A DNA stretch of 64,000 nucleotides from Cryptomeria japonica (GCF_030272615.1 NC_081408.1:622042476-622106475); one strand, 5' to 3'; counted from the stretch's first letter, positions 37,328 through 49,566 are shown. Program-made: numbers and translations. The notes: generated by a model not told the origin, from the letters alone.

Positions 37328-38822
37328 TGAAATGAAGCAAAGAGGTTAAAAGGACAATGCGTAAATAAAAATATGAAACACAACAAATCATTCAAACAAA
37401 ACAATCAACCTTTTTATACCTTCCTTCTCCTCCTCCTCCTCCAATTGAGCTTGAAGTGAAAGTGTGTACCCAAATAATTCCACTTGATTTGCTCCTTTTG
37501 ATGGGATGGATGTGGATTTCTCTCCACTACACAACAATTGATTGGGATTTAGATGATCAGATAGATGGATTGGCTTATGTAAGACAATATTTGGGCATAA
37601 TAAGGGTATGATGGATTGATTTTTCTCAAAATGATAGCATAACAATGTGAAAAAGGTGGATATCATTGTGAAGGGTGGAAACTCTAATTTATAGATTAGA
37701 GGGGCCCAAAATGGATGGCTAATATCAAAGAGAAATGGAAGGCTAGGATTGAAAGTGAGTTGGACAGGATTTGAGAGGACAAGTGGGAGATCCAAGAGAT
37801 TTCTTATAAAGGCATTTCTTATCTCCACACATGGGGCTTCACTAGCTAGGTAATATTATATAATGTGCATTCATATTGGGGGGTTTAATATCCCAAAAAT
37901 GAGGGTACAATATATTTCATATCTGTGAAAATAGGGGGGTTTCTAATTCTGGCTATGAAAAATACAATATTTGGTGAAAATAGTGGGGCTTTTATTCTGG
38001 TTGTGTATTGGGATGGGGTGACAAAAAAGGAGTTTAGGTCAATATTTTTAAAAAATAGGAGGATTCTTTAGTATGCCACGAACGCACGTGCTATAACCTT
38101 GGTTCACTAAGTGAAGCCCTTGTGTCTCTACACTTCTCAAGTACATGGGAAAGAGTTCCCCAAGTACCTTGGGTAGACAGGAAAGGAATATAATATTACT
38201 TGGGAGAGGACAAGGGGAATTAAAAATTCCCAAATAAGAGGATGTGTCGGAAGAATAAAGGAATAAGGAATTAAAAATTCTTTGGGAAGAGGGAGCATGG
38301 GGATATGCAAGGATTTGACATTCCTTAAATGGACCAAAAGTGAGTGGAATTTAATGTTGGAGTGTGAGATGGGAAGACCTTTTATAGAAAAGGATTGACC
38401 CATCCCTAATCAAGGTGATTAGGGATGTGAAAATAATGAGGATAAGAAATTAGGTGGGTTAATGAGGGATTATGAGTGAAGAAATGTGAGTTAGGAGGAT
38501 GAGACATGAGGAGAGAGAATGAGTGGAGGAGCATAAAATTAGAGGAAATGATAATCATAATTAGGCTATAATTAATTAGGCTAGATGATGGGATTAGAGG
38601 GGTGATTTATAGGAATCATGGGATTTGTGAAATGACTTTAGAAGAATAGGGAATATATTTAATTTTTGACAAATTAATTATAAAGGCTAAGGTGATAAAA
38701 TTAATTAAAATAAAATTTGATTAATTTTAAGAGGAAGGGGGATTTAATATTATTAATGAAATTAATTATGTAGAAAGGTTAAATTAATTAAATATTGATT
38801 TAACTAATTTTAGGCATCTACA
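37328..38822 (-). repeat. E1 5' LTR
   Basis: On the plus strand it starts tgaaatgaagc directly after the primer-binding region and ends ggcatctaca, after which the E2 protease frame appears. In element sense it starts TGTAGATGCC and ends TTCATTTCA. A TATA box (tctataaa, minus strand, 37689-37696) leaves about 360 bp of R-U5. Its 3' partner was not found left of 5040. The base run attgg (38823-38827) would be one TSD copy. Confidence 0.7.
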
Positions 38823-38827
38823 ATTGG

Positions 38828-39815
38828 TATCATCATGCAAGGTATACATCTTATTGTTGTAGATGAATTTAGCTTGCCTATGCAAAGTAGAAGGAACAAC
38901 TTGCATACAATGAATCGAAGGTCATCCTAACAAAATATTGCAGGTAAGAGTATCAGGCATGACATGAATTGGTGTAGGTAAAATAACATATCCCACCTTA
39001 ATAGGTAAGGTTATAGTACCTAATGAAGTTCTAGCAACATTATCAAAGCCATGAATAGAAAGAGAATCTGGTTTAATAAGATAAGTATCCACATTTATCT
39101 TATGCAATAGATTAATGCTACAAACATTAAGGCTAGAGTCATTTTCACTGGGAGTTTATCTTATAGCATTACCATTAATAAGGACAACAATCATAAGAGG
39201 ATCATATTGATGTTGAATCTCATGAGAGGGTAACTTATCTTGTGTGTGCACAATTTGAGCTTTAGGTGTTGTCATGTTGTCAATAAAAGAAGCCACATTA
39301 TTAGGTGTCATTGCAGGTGGGACATCTAAAATCTTTAAAGTATCTTGTAATAATCCATGATGCATGGATGAAGTTTGAATTAAATACCAAAGAGATATCT
39401 TGGCAGGAGTAGCTTTAAGTTGTTCAATAGGGTCATACTCTTTACCAAGATTTTGTAATATATGAGGTACTGGTGGAAGAATAAGTTGGGAAGTAGGAAG
39501 TAAAGAAGAGATAACCAGAGGAGGATTAGGTTGCCTATTGTTTCTTGTATTATAAGTATGAGAAATTGAATTATAACTCTCTTGGGTAATTTATTTAGCA
39601 TTCTCATAGGGACTCTTGGTGGGATATCTAGCTTGCATAGTAATAATTGGTTTGTTAGGAGTGCAAAAAGGATCTTTAGTATAAACACCTTGAACCACAA
39701 AGAGAGGCTTGTTAAGAGGTTGAGAATTTAAAGAAGGACTAGCACCTTGAACCACAAAGAGGGGTTTATTAGGAGGTGTTTGAAAGTGTAGCATCATAAA
39801 CTTGTGACCTTGCAA
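38828..39815 (-). pseudogene. E2 gag C-terminus and protease (Tat-like Ty3), truncated by E1
   Basis: The minus strand reads QGHKFMMLHF, then two repeats of NKPLFVVQG (39700-39790), SHEIQHQYDPLM and VLINGNAIR. The protease region at 38922-39107 follows with HKINVDTYLIKPDSL, HVMPDTLTCNILLG and then IHCMQVVPSTLHRQAKF up to 38828. There the E1 LTR begins, so E1 landed inside the E2 protease. Stops split it into several ORFs. Downstream pol of E2 is not in this window. Confidence 0.78.
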
Positions 39816-41112
39816 TTTTCTACCACATTTGGGTCTTCACATTGGTGAAACGAATCCCTAAGCCTAATTGGAGACCTAAGAAATGATCACACTTCCCAAA
39901 GCCTACATTTTCTCACACCCCGCACTCCCTGTTTCTACTTCCTGTCCTAAATTAGGGTAGGATAGGGGTGTGGCACCCCTGTCCCCCATAGGACATTCCC
40001 ATGACACCCCTATCATCCTAGGACAAGGGCATAGTTCCCCTATCCTTGCCCTACTTTGGCCCCCCTCTGCATTTATCCTTCATTGGGCAATGCATTTTGG
40101 AAGTGAGAAAAGTTTCCCTATGTCGGCCTATGATGAAAAATCAGTCAATTAACCCTAATTGATGAGTATATAAGATGCATTTTCTCTCCCATTTTCATAA
40201 TTCAATAATTTCATATGAGTTCACTAAGTGGAAATTGCGATCCTAAGAAATCAAGCATTCAAGCATTCCTTTCAAGCATTGAGCATTCTCAAGTCTCCTT
40301 TCAAGGCTAGGTGTTGCATTCAAGTCAAGGATTCAACCATTGAAGAGGAGATCTCTCTTGACATTTAATTCTACATATCCTTTCAAAAAACTCTATCAAC
40401 ATTTCAATTACATCCTCCCTTGAGGTGAATTCCATTTTAGTCATTTACTTTCATTACTTGCAAGTACTTTTCATGATTTGGTTAATTCCAAAACCGGGGT
40501 TTGACATGAAGGCAATCCCCCAATCCCAACAACATCTCCTCTCTTTTATATGCATAGATTGCGAGTGCACATTGTATTTATAGATTCAAACTCCATTCTC
40601 AGAGGCGGAAAAACCCTTTTCGACATGCAAATTTCTCAGAGGACCGTGTGCACTTTCAACATGGTCCTGATAACTTTCACCCAAATTTGCAAGGGAGCTT
40701 CGTCTCGGCCTTTTACTGCTAATTTTAGGTGCACAACTTCAGCCCACATTTCTATCTCAACTTATAATCAATTCTTTGTCTCTTTTACATTTAGTCTTAA
40801 ATCACATAATTCAAACTATTGCATTCTAAAAGAGGGGTTACTTTCATTTTCTAAATTCATTGTCAATTCACTTAGCATTCAATCTATTGAGAGGGGATCT
40901 AGTGAATTATCCCCCCTCTTTTAAATTTAATGTGTGTGTGAGAGGTTGAAGAGAATATTTTGTGAAACTTTCACTCCTTTCCTTGAGGAGAGAAACACTT
41001 TCCTCTTGACTTCTCCACCATCCTTTTTCACCACATTACATAAATATGTGTTTATTCACATTTATCATGTCTATCAATCTTTTTGATGTGTGAACATTAT
41101 TTGAAGATGTTT
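39816..41112 (+). mobile_element. TATA-bearing insertion in E2 gag, probable solo LTR or element fragment, plus strand
   Basis: The E2 gag frame is interrupted here. The inserted DNA has a plus-strand TATA box (tatataag, 40167-40174) followed by a T/C-rich transcribed-type region ending near catcctttttcacca (about 41020). That arrangement is usual for an LTR with R-U5. Plus-strand ORFs (for example 40550-40924) have no recognised domain. I tried all nearby TG/CA pairs for matching 5-bp duplications and found none convincing, so the ends are approximate. Confidence 0.5.
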
Positions 41113-41482
41113 TAGTAGACATAAAATCATCAAGGATACCAGCTTACATAGCATAGTCATGACTATTAAATGGTTTATGTTTAGATTCAAATGGAGACAA
41201 ATCATCATAAAGGGGATTGTCATATATCACCATGTTACTAGATTTGGAGGATGATTTAATAGGAATGACTTCATGGGAAGAGTCATTCAACTTATCTTCA
41301 TCATCACTACGAAATGGTATACTAACTATATTCATTAGTCATTGGCAAAATATTGGTTTAGAAGGTTTGGGATAAATAAACTCATCAAGAGCCTCATCGA
41401 GTTCTTCCTTACTAAATGTATAATCATCATAAGGAAATGCATCATCATATGACTGAAAATCTTGCAAATAAAGATCTGACAT
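41113..41482 (-). pseudogene. E2 gag N-terminus
   Basis: Starting at the ATG complementary to 41480-41482 the minus strand reads MSDLYLQDFQSYDDAF and FSKEELDEALDEFIYPKP. After a stop it reads FRSDDEDKLNDSS and SSKSSNMVIYDNPLYDDLSPF, then YAM, a stop and AGILDDFMSTKT up to the insertion. It is acidic and resembles the start of some Tat gag proteins. The large central gag core seen in E1 is absent between here and 39815, so E2 gag is short or deleted. Confidence 0.55.
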
Positions 41483-41550
41483 ATTTTATATGAAAAGTAC
41501 ATATAAAATTTAAAGACACAATACACATGACAATGTTTTTGAGATTTTTT

Positions 41551-41555
41551 ATGTA
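41551..41555 (+). repeat. TSD ATGTA, left copy
   Basis: The sequence atgta precedes tgtaaggc (LTR start at 41556) and recurs at 46105-46109 after the terminal gggcatgaca. Confidence 0.88.
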
Positions 41556-44500
41556 TGTAAGGCTTTCCCCAAACCAAGCTTTGATTAACTTAGTTGACCA
41601 TGTTTGACCCTATTAATAAATGCCTTATAATTCAATAAAATGGACTGTGTTAGGCAGATATATTGGTGAGAAAAGTAATTGAACCAAGTTATAGAGTTAT
41701 TGCACCTTGTGGTGTACATTTTGATGTGTTATGAATTTGAAATCCTAAAAGATCCATTGATTTGATAATCTTTATTTAACATATGTCAGCTATGTCTAGA
41801 TGTAGAACTTATATGATTCCGTGATTGGATAACATTGATGAATGTTGATGCTTCATTTATATGCTTTATGATAAAGAACTCTATATGATTCTAGAATAGG
41901 ATAAATTGGAGATGATGTATGTCATTATTGGATTTGTAGGACTTTATTATGAAAATAGAATTAAGATGTATGTTTTATGTGTGGACCAAAATTATGAGAA
42001 TTATGATAATTGCTTATGTGGATTTAATTGGATATGAGATATATTAAATTGTTCAAATGAAAATTGTATGCGAAGTGTTTGATGTGTATTCTAATTCATG
42101 TGTTTAATATTATACGAGGTTATTGGAAATTACTAATGTGTATTTGAGTGGCGCAGGAAATGATATCCATGTGACCATGGAAATATTACAGAGAACCAAA
42201 CCTAGACCTGTGTATGTTCGTAAAGCCAAGGTTTGTCTATTTGGAGAGACAACACTCCGTTTGTGTTGTATTTTATTCGTAATAGTAAATGATGCATGTG
42301 TGTTAAGTGTTATTTAATTGATTTATGTAAAATCCACAAGAGACACGATTTCATGCATAAATTTGTAAAAGTATTTTCTTTGTGTCACTTGACACATGTG
42401 TGGATTTATGTTTTTAAATTTGTCTCTTGGTGGGAATTGTTTAACTATAGCTTTTTCAATTAATGTAATGAGATTCCATAAATGCCTTGGGTAAAGAATC
42501 TTTGGGATGGTCAACATAGGTTTGACCCGAAAATAAACTTCAGAGGGGTTAAAAAAGGGTTAAATGGACACCTAGGGGTAGTTTAATAGGGTTTCCTAAA
42601 GCCCATAAGGTATACCTAAGGGCTAGGGGTAATTTTAGGCAAGTTTCTACTCCCATGTGACCTTTTAGACACCCTAAAAAGTGACTTTTCTAAGTTGTGC
42701 AAAAATTAAATTAGAAGACTTGAACAAAGTTGAAAACCTTCCTTTTTGAATGAGAGTTCCCTTTCCCATTTTACCTTACCTTCCTTTTTAGTTTTTTTTG
42801 AAACTTGTGAGAACTCTCACAATGGGCTTTTTAAGCAAGAATTAGAAAATTAGTGGGTAATCACCCACTCTCCATTTTTGGAGACAAAAGAATTTTGTAA
42901 AGAAAAAGATAGAATTTGGTTTGAGAATTTTGGCTAAGGGTAGAAAGAGAAGAACCATGGAATTGGGCTGCTCATCCTCAACAAAACTAGCATACCTTTG
43001 GGCAGTTTAAGGTTGGTTGTATTTTTCTTATAATGATTTCTTATTGCATGTGTTTTGAAAGTAATGTTTGTGTAAAAGATTAGTTTCCGTCCATGTTCTC
43101 TTGGAAATTTGTTTGGTAATTTGTGTTTATACATTGTATGTGTTTTGGGAGTAATCAAGACCTCCTACTCTTGGGAGAGAGGAGGATCTTGTGGGTGGTA
43201 GAAGTGACAGCCCTCAAGTGAGAGACTCTTGTTATGAGAGTGATCATAAGGGAATTTATGTGACCCTTTCTGTATGGCTTGTTTATGCATTGGGGGTCAT
43301 AAGGAGGGAAATAAGGCATGAATGCCTTGGGGGGCATAAGGAATAAGGGGTTGATTATGCTATACTTGATGTATTTGGTTTGCCATGAGGTGGCTACATG
43401 TTTTCCATACTTGCAGTTCTCCTCAAGGTATTTGGTCCACTACCACCCTTGAAAAGGACATCACAATGTGTGGTGCAGTGTAGCCTGGGTTGGGATGTGT
43501 TTGAGTTTTGTGTGTATTCTGTCTTCTTGTGTTTGTATGTTTGTTACCCGTCTAAGGCTTGGTTCTCCGAGATTGGGGGTGGCTACCAGTTAGCCTAGGC
43601 TAGGAGGTGAGCACTCCATGGTCATAGTTTTGGTTTATTTGCATATTGTTAGAAGAAATATCAGGGGATGTAGTTATGGCGGAAGATATGGATTGAGGAA
43701 AATTGTTGTAAATGTAATTAATACCCTTTAAAAAGTCTTCATTTGTTTGAAATAAGAGGCTATTTGTAAAATAGAAATAAAGACTTGGGGATATGTTATT
43801 TATTATATATATGCAAAAAATATCATGTTATTTTGCAGAAAAGATAAATGGTTTATTTCTAAGTTCTAGTCCTAAAGTTGAGGTTAAATTTTGTAGAGTA
43901 TTTAATATTTCTTGAAAGGAAATGAGTTAAATTTATTCTTTTATTTAATTGAAAATAAATAGAATTGATTTTGCATGCATGCAAAGGCTGAAATATAAAA
44001 GCATTTAGGATTAAACATGGAAATGTAAAAGTATTTTAATTAAATCTGTGATTTTATTTTAAATGCAGAAAATAAAATCTAAAATGATCATAATCATCTC
44101 TATAGTTTAAGTTAATAAATTCTTTATTTAATATAGTTGTTGTTTTAGGATTTGTTAATTCTATCATTTATTTTTATTACAGAAAGTACATCTATGTTTT
44201 AGCTATAAAGTATCGAAATCTGTCATTTAAATAGTTGCTGTAGATTTTTTTTGCAAAGTGTGTCAATTTAATTATTGCAAGAAATGAAGATCTTAACCTA
44301 TTATAGTTTTATTTAAATAAAATCTATATTTATTAGGTCACTGGTAAATTCATTAAATTTAGTCCTCGATATAGTTGAAGTTAGATATTTTTAAAATACG
44401 GGCATTATTTATTTACAAAAAATAACATCTACAATAAATAGTTTAAGGACTTTACTTTTGTTGTAATTGAAATCAGAATCTTTCATAATCCATCTAATTT

Positions 44501-44619
44501 ATACTTTGCATCTAGGAAATTTATGCAAAGAAATAAATCAAAAGTAAACAATGTAATGCCTCAGTAATTTGTTTGAATACTCACCTAACTTCAAAATACT
44601 ATGGACTCTTAAATATATA

Positions 44620-44758
44620 AATTCTATTTTTTTTAGAAAAAAATAAAATAATATAGGTATATATAAATATATATAATCATATACATGCAGATTTCATGTA
44701 TATACTCATATATTTATACATATAAAATATATCATATAATTACCTGCGAAATAAATGT

Positions 44759-44791
<33 letters not shown>

Positions 44792-44875
44792 AGAATATAT
44801 ACATATAAAAATGTATATAAATATATATAAAAATATATATTTTATAAAAAAAATAATAAAAAAAGAAAAATTGCA
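44620..44875. repeat. AT-rich microsatellite-like tract
   Basis: Runs of ata, tat and tataaat units precede a G-run (44886-44899). They correspond to the AT/TG microsatellites at 11586-11900 in the sister LTR and were probably unstable in both copies. Confidence 0.85.
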
Positions 44876-44883
44876 AAGAAAAA

Positions 44884-45190
44884 TTGGGGGGGGGGGGGGC
44901 AAACCGGGGCCTCGGCCGTGCAGGGCACGCAGACCCTGTGCGGGCCTCGTCCCTCACAAAGGCCACAACCTCTGTGTGGGCTATGACTCTCACAGGGGCT
45001 TGCGGCTCCCTATGCGGGCCGTGCTCCGCACCAATGGGTCGTGGCCACTGTGCGGGCTGCGACTCACATAGCGGCCAAGGCCACTATGTGGGCCGCGACC
45101 CCCACAGTGGGGCGACCCACTAGGGAACACTACCTCCGCCCAACTGCCATGGCCGCCACCGCGAATTTCCCATTCGGCCCTGCACACAAA
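44884..45190. repeat. GC/CpG-rich degenerate repeat block in second solo LTR
   Basis: This is the counterpart of 11165-11535. Units such as gcgggccgcgaccc, ccacagtggggc and gtgcgggctgcgactc are repeated with variation, in direct and partly inverted form. It lies 50-360 bp upstream of the conserved TATA-like site at 45241-45256. The ORFs here are composition artefacts. Confidence 0.75.
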
Positions 45191-45240
45191 TCCCATATCA
45201 AAAATAAAATATTAAACCCTAGCCCAGGTAGGGCTAGGGT

Positions 45241-45256
45241 ATTAATATAAAAATGG
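45241..45256 (+). promoter_or_regulatory. Predicted LTR TATA region (second solo LTR)
   Basis: The string attaatataaaaatgg follows cctagcccaggtagggctaggg and is conserved in the inverted sister copy near 11010-11030. About 0.85 kb remains to the LTR end, which is plausible for R-U5. Confidence 0.45.
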
Positions 45257-46104
45257 TAAAATTCAAATGTAAAGAGTATTTTATAATGCCATATCCCTGG
45301 CTAGGGTTTGCATGATTTTGTCTTTTATAAATTTGGAAAGAAATCATTATATTAATTAAATATATATATTTCTATATAGGTGTTTATATATATAAATATA
45401 ATTATTTATATACACATATATGAAAATAAAATTAGAAAGTTATGGAAATTAAAGAATAAAGCAAATCTTTAGATTTAAATATTTTTATTATTAATTAGAG
45501 ATGAACCTAAATATAGGTATTTACTTTGTAGATCATATTTTCTTTATGGATTTAATCACCAATGAAGTATTATTTACGTTAGATTTAATTAGATTGAGAC
45601 GTTTACAAATTACATATTAATGAAGTTAATATTTTAAATTCAAATAGATTGTGTTATTTTTGAGTTAAAAATCAGGGAAGTGATATTTAATTTTAATTAA
45701 ATAAATTTAGTGGTTTTAGCTTGGCCTAATATTTAATTAATTGTTTAAAAAAAAAAATATACACTTAAAAATCTAAGTGCCGAGACTAATTTAATTTCCT
45801 TCTTAAAAGCTATTAAGAACTATTGGAAATTCCTAGCATCCTTGTCTATCGAATTTATACTTCCGAATTCAGATTAACCTAATAGGCTAAATTGAAGAGT
45901 TAAAATAGTAATTGTTTATTTTAGATTTCCGTATTTAAATTAGTAAAAATATTGCGTACTTGAAGCTAGTAGAAAAGATTAACTATAAACATAGTTAAAA
46001 TGAAACATGTTATAATATTTTATATTTGTTGATTTAATGTTTAAAGATGTGATTTAAAAAAAATAAAAATTATCCCATTCTTGCCCTAAATTTTGGGCAT
46101 GACA

Positions 46105-46109
46105 ATGTA
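46105..46109 (+). repeat. TSD ATGTA, right copy
   Basis: Right partner of 41551-41555. Confidence 0.88.
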
Positions 46110-46164
46110 TTTGATAAAAAAGAAACATGCAATAACAAGATCTAATTAGAAAATACAAATATAA

Positions 46165-46184
46165 GAAGGTCGGTTTCACCAAAA
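46165..46184 (-). promoter_or_regulatory. E2 primer-binding region
   Basis: On the minus strand TTTTGGTGAAACCGACC follows an LTR-like end (...CCATCACA). The layout equals that of E1 (LTR end, then TTTTGG). The tRNA is not assigned. Confidence 0.5.
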
Positions 46185-47272
46185 TGTGATGGATGAAAAT
46201 GGAATTGGGTAGATTAGGTCCTAATCCCACTCTCATTCATACATTGGAATATGAAAGAGCCTAAGGAAGTGATTCACTTTGACTTACTATTGTGAAAGAG
46301 AGTTTGTTGATATGAAAGGGAATGAGTCAAATGTGAGGGAATGACAAACTAAACTAGTATAATGAATGAAAACAACTAGAATAACAACACTAACACTCTA
46401 ATACACATATCAAACTAAAACACAAAGTACAAATGTGGAAATTAGAATCTAATGTGCACTTGGTGCTAAAAAACTGATCTTAAACTGAGAGGATAGGGGC
46501 ACTGGATGCTCTAGTCTCAGTGACTGAACTGAGCTGAAAAATTGGAAATATTGAAATTGAGGTGATTTGAGCCTTTCTTATCAAATTTGCACCTGATTGG
46601 GGAGGACTAGGGTGTTGGGTGCTATGGTCCCTAAGGTTTGGGTCTCGATTCTACAAATGAATCTGTGATGGTTGATTGAGATTGCCTAGAAATTTTTGGT
46701 TCTGATAGAAAACCTATACCTATGCCTGCAATTTAAAAACTGGTGTGTTTGTGGCTATATAGGGTTTTGCCTTAGTCAAACTCCTTGTTTCGGAGATTTC
46801 CACCTTGACAAATAACCAATAATATATTAAAAAGTGTGTGTGCCATATAATCTCATGTGTTTGTAAGATTCCTATGAGCTAAAATGCAAACTAGAGTTCT
46901 ACCCTATGTTTTGAGTAAAAACCCTAATTTATGAGATGCAATGTAAATGCTTCAAATCACAAATACAATGTAGATCTAAATAAATAATGTAAATCTGAAA
47001 ATGTATGATAAGTAGATCAGAAACTCACATAGAGATATGAAAATAACATGAAACCATACCAAACCCTAAGGGAGAGGTACAAGCCAATCAAAAGTAGGTG
47101 ATCTCCTGATTATTCTTCTTATATTTCCCGAGCTTCCATGAATGATGAAAAAGGTTGATGAAGACTTGATGAATAATAAAAAAAAGTTGATGAAAACTTC
47201 ATAAATAATGAAATTGTTGATTGTAGATTCCACATAAACCTACACTTTTACCTCACAAAAGGATCTCCTTCA
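46185..47272 (-). repeat. E2 5' LTR (probably cut at its right end)
   Basis: It starts tgtgatggatg on the plus strand after the primer-binding region. A minus-strand TATA box (ccctatatagcc, read from 46755-46766) leaves about 570 bp of R-U5. On the right it is interrupted by the LTR starting at 47273. It is non-coding and its outer end is not established. Confidence 0.55.
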
Positions 47273-48561
47273 TGTTGGAATCAATGAACACTGAGAGGGG
47301 GGGGGGGGGGGGGAGGGGGTGCGTGAATCAGTGTTTTGCAATTTACTAGATTATTAAACTAATTCTTAAACCACCAGATGCATAAGATAGAAAGTATAAT
47401 GCAAAAACTCAAAATAAATAACCATACAACCATAACACCAGAATTTATACGTAGAAACCTGGAAAGGGAAAAACCATAGTGGAATTGAGTACCCACAATA
47501 TTATTATACTATGGCTAGTAGTAAAACAATATTACAAAAGGGGAATGAACTTGCATTTAGGCACACTGCCTAGAGCTCACTACTCAAATACAAAATAGGG
47601 TTGCAACCCCGAAGGACTCACTATCTTAAAAATAAGATATAAAATAAAATAAAATGTGTGAACTAGAATAAAGTATCTACAAATTCTTGCAAACAATTTT
47701 GGTTAAGCTCAGAATGATTTGTTGCCTCTGATATAGAAAAGTTCTCTATTCTGCTCTACTGCCAAATACTGGATCACCAAACCTCAAGATGCGCACGTGA
47801 AAATGTGCTCAATCTCTCCCAAAACAATTTCGCATTCATATCCTCCTCTAAAATGATCATCCAAGTAGATCTTATATATCTGCACCATAAAATAAATCTC
47901 CATCAAGTGGGCTTCACAAGACTAAAAAATATGAAATGTGTAGTCTCATGTTGGCTCAATCCATCACAAATTCATATTTTGGACCTAAAACATGTGATCA
48001 CAAGATTCATACACAATAGTAAAAACTCCTCGAACATAACACCAATCACCCAAATAATCCCTATATTTATGCAACACGCGTTACCTAATTGTCCATACAA
48101 TAGCTTTGTTCTTTCGGAATCACCAGATATCGGACCAAGAATCATGCACTAGAATCAACACCGGAGGCTAGAATTACAAGGTGGTCTACCTTAAACAACC
48201 AATCGACTATCCCAATCATCACAACCAAAATTACATCACCGGAAATGAGTTGTGCTCACTGAATCTATACACTATGGTTACATTTTGTCGAACTTATGTC
48301 TAAAGTCAATATGACTTTCGGTAGATCAAATCTAAAGGTATCGGATATGATTACTAGGCTGAGTTGCCATCAATGACAACCCCTAAGTAATCTCCATGCA
48401 TCTAACATCACTAGAACAATTTATCTTGCCAACAATCTCCTGCTTTGGCATTGATGGCAACACTGTGAAAAATGACAAGTGCTCCAAAATTCCAAAACTA
48501 TAATCAATCCAAAAATTTGTACACTCAACTGACTCCCCCTAAGAATGTGTACCATTTTTCA
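47273..48561 (-). repeat. 3' LTR of a minus-strand LTR retrotransposon
   Basis: On the plus strand it starts TGTTGGAATCAATGAACACT, followed by a long G-run (47297-47319), and ends near accatttttca (48561). Immediately right of it lies ttgctctctctccccctttg, a polypurine tract when read on the minus strand. The TG start and PPT order fit a 3' LTR. A second polypurine-like string (48524-48540) makes an end near 48520 possible. LTRs with this start and a GGGGG-rich head remind me of plant copia elements of the SIRE/Maximus type, but no pol is present to confirm. Confidence 0.65.
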
Positions 48562-48585
48562 TTGCTCTCTCTCCCCCTTTGACAT
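48562..48585 (-). promoter_or_regulatory. Polypurine tract next to the 3' LTR at 47273-48561
   Basis: Read on the minus strand the sequence is caaagggggagagagagcaa, directly upstream of the LTR. It would prime plus-strand synthesis. Confidence 0.7.
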
Positions 48586-48641
48586 CAATGGAAAAGGTAG
48601 GAATCCGCCAAAACTTAAATAAAAAAAATGTGTACAGTGAG

Positions 48642-49566
48642 CTACAAAAACTTGAAAAGATGTGCATAAGTTACCTTCAAGGACTTCAGATACTCATTCC
48701 ATCCCCTCAAGAAATAAACCAAAATATTAATTAAGGCACTAAACATGTATGCATATACTTCTACACCCTTAAGATCTATCAGTGCATCTTTTCCCAAAGC
48801 AGTTACTACATCCTGTTGAGCACCAAGCAAAGTGTCCAACTAGGGAGTGATTAGACTCCTCAATTCTCCCACTCTGCCTATTAACTTCTCCTTCTTTGCA
48901 CTCAAGATCTTGATTTTGTCTATTAGATTCATAATTTGGGCTTCAAAACTGCTAGCAAAAATTGAAAGAGGGGAAAAGGATTGTGCAATGCCAACCAACT
49001 ACCCTTCATATTCCCTAATCTTCTTGTCAATGTCTACTATACATTTAGGCAAAATGAGACATGACTTAAAGATCTTACCACCTTCATCTAAATCATCCTC
49101 AACACTCTTTACCATAGATTTCAAAACTGCCCTATCGACCTCAATTGTTTTCAAAAATGTTTGGAGTCTCATCTCATTAAATTTATTCAAAATTTTTATA
49201 TCCACTGCTTTCTTGAATGATACAAAATTTGATTCAACTTTGTTTAACATACCCTTAAGCTTACCAGAGGGTGTGTCACTAGAATCTTGCTTAAGATTAG
49301 ACAAAATTTTCTCCTAAACTATAGTAGCCATAGATATAATCTCTTTTTATTCAAATGCGGACTTAAGTAAGTCCTCACTAGCTTTGATTTGACACTAATA
49401 CATTTGGCCTCAAATTCTGACGTAGGTTTCCAATGGATGTTTCGTAAAAAAAATCAAATTTGATCACAATATGCCTTGCCCATCGAAAACCTTCGTCGGA
49501 ACCTTTTGAAGCTATTTGTATGCATAGAAGCTTGTGATCGAGGTAGATCATGTCAATGAAATCCAT
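48642..49566 (-). pseudogene. Coiled-coil ORF of the minus-strand LTR element, decayed
   Basis: Three minus-strand pieces read as one protein. 49378-49566 gives GFRWARHIVIKFDFFYE. 48999-49304 gives SGKLKGMLNKVESNFVSFKK and AVLKSMVKSVEDDLDEGG. 48642-48839 gives DTLLGAQQDVVTALG and LINILVYFLRGWNEYLKSL. Heptad-like spacing of hydrophobic residues suggests a coiled coil. It sits between an unseen pol and the 3' LTR, the place of additional ORFs (env-like position) in some plant retroelements. No membrane segment or known domain is certain. Confidence 0.5.

Larger units (their letters stand above)
41556..46104 (+). mobile_element. Solo LTR (family S), plus orientation, 4.55 kb
   Basis: It starts TGTAAGGCTTTCCCC and ends GGGCATGACA with TSD ATGTA. 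It is related to 10192-18927 but in the opposite orientation. Matches follow in order, for example gtgaccatggaaatat (42171) against 18460-18475 inverted, gttgaccctt-type and cacctaggg blocks (42500-42650), gcataaggagg (43300) and ctaggaggtgagcactccatggtc (43600). It lacks the 4.1 kb insertion present in the other copy. No gag or pol and no second set of ends are seen. It sits in the E2 leader just upstream of E2 gag. Confidence 0.88.

Noticed and set aside
41335-41577. 80-aa ORF as a separate gene
   Set aside because: It crosses the LTR junction at 41556; the true E2 gag frame is a different one starting at 41482.
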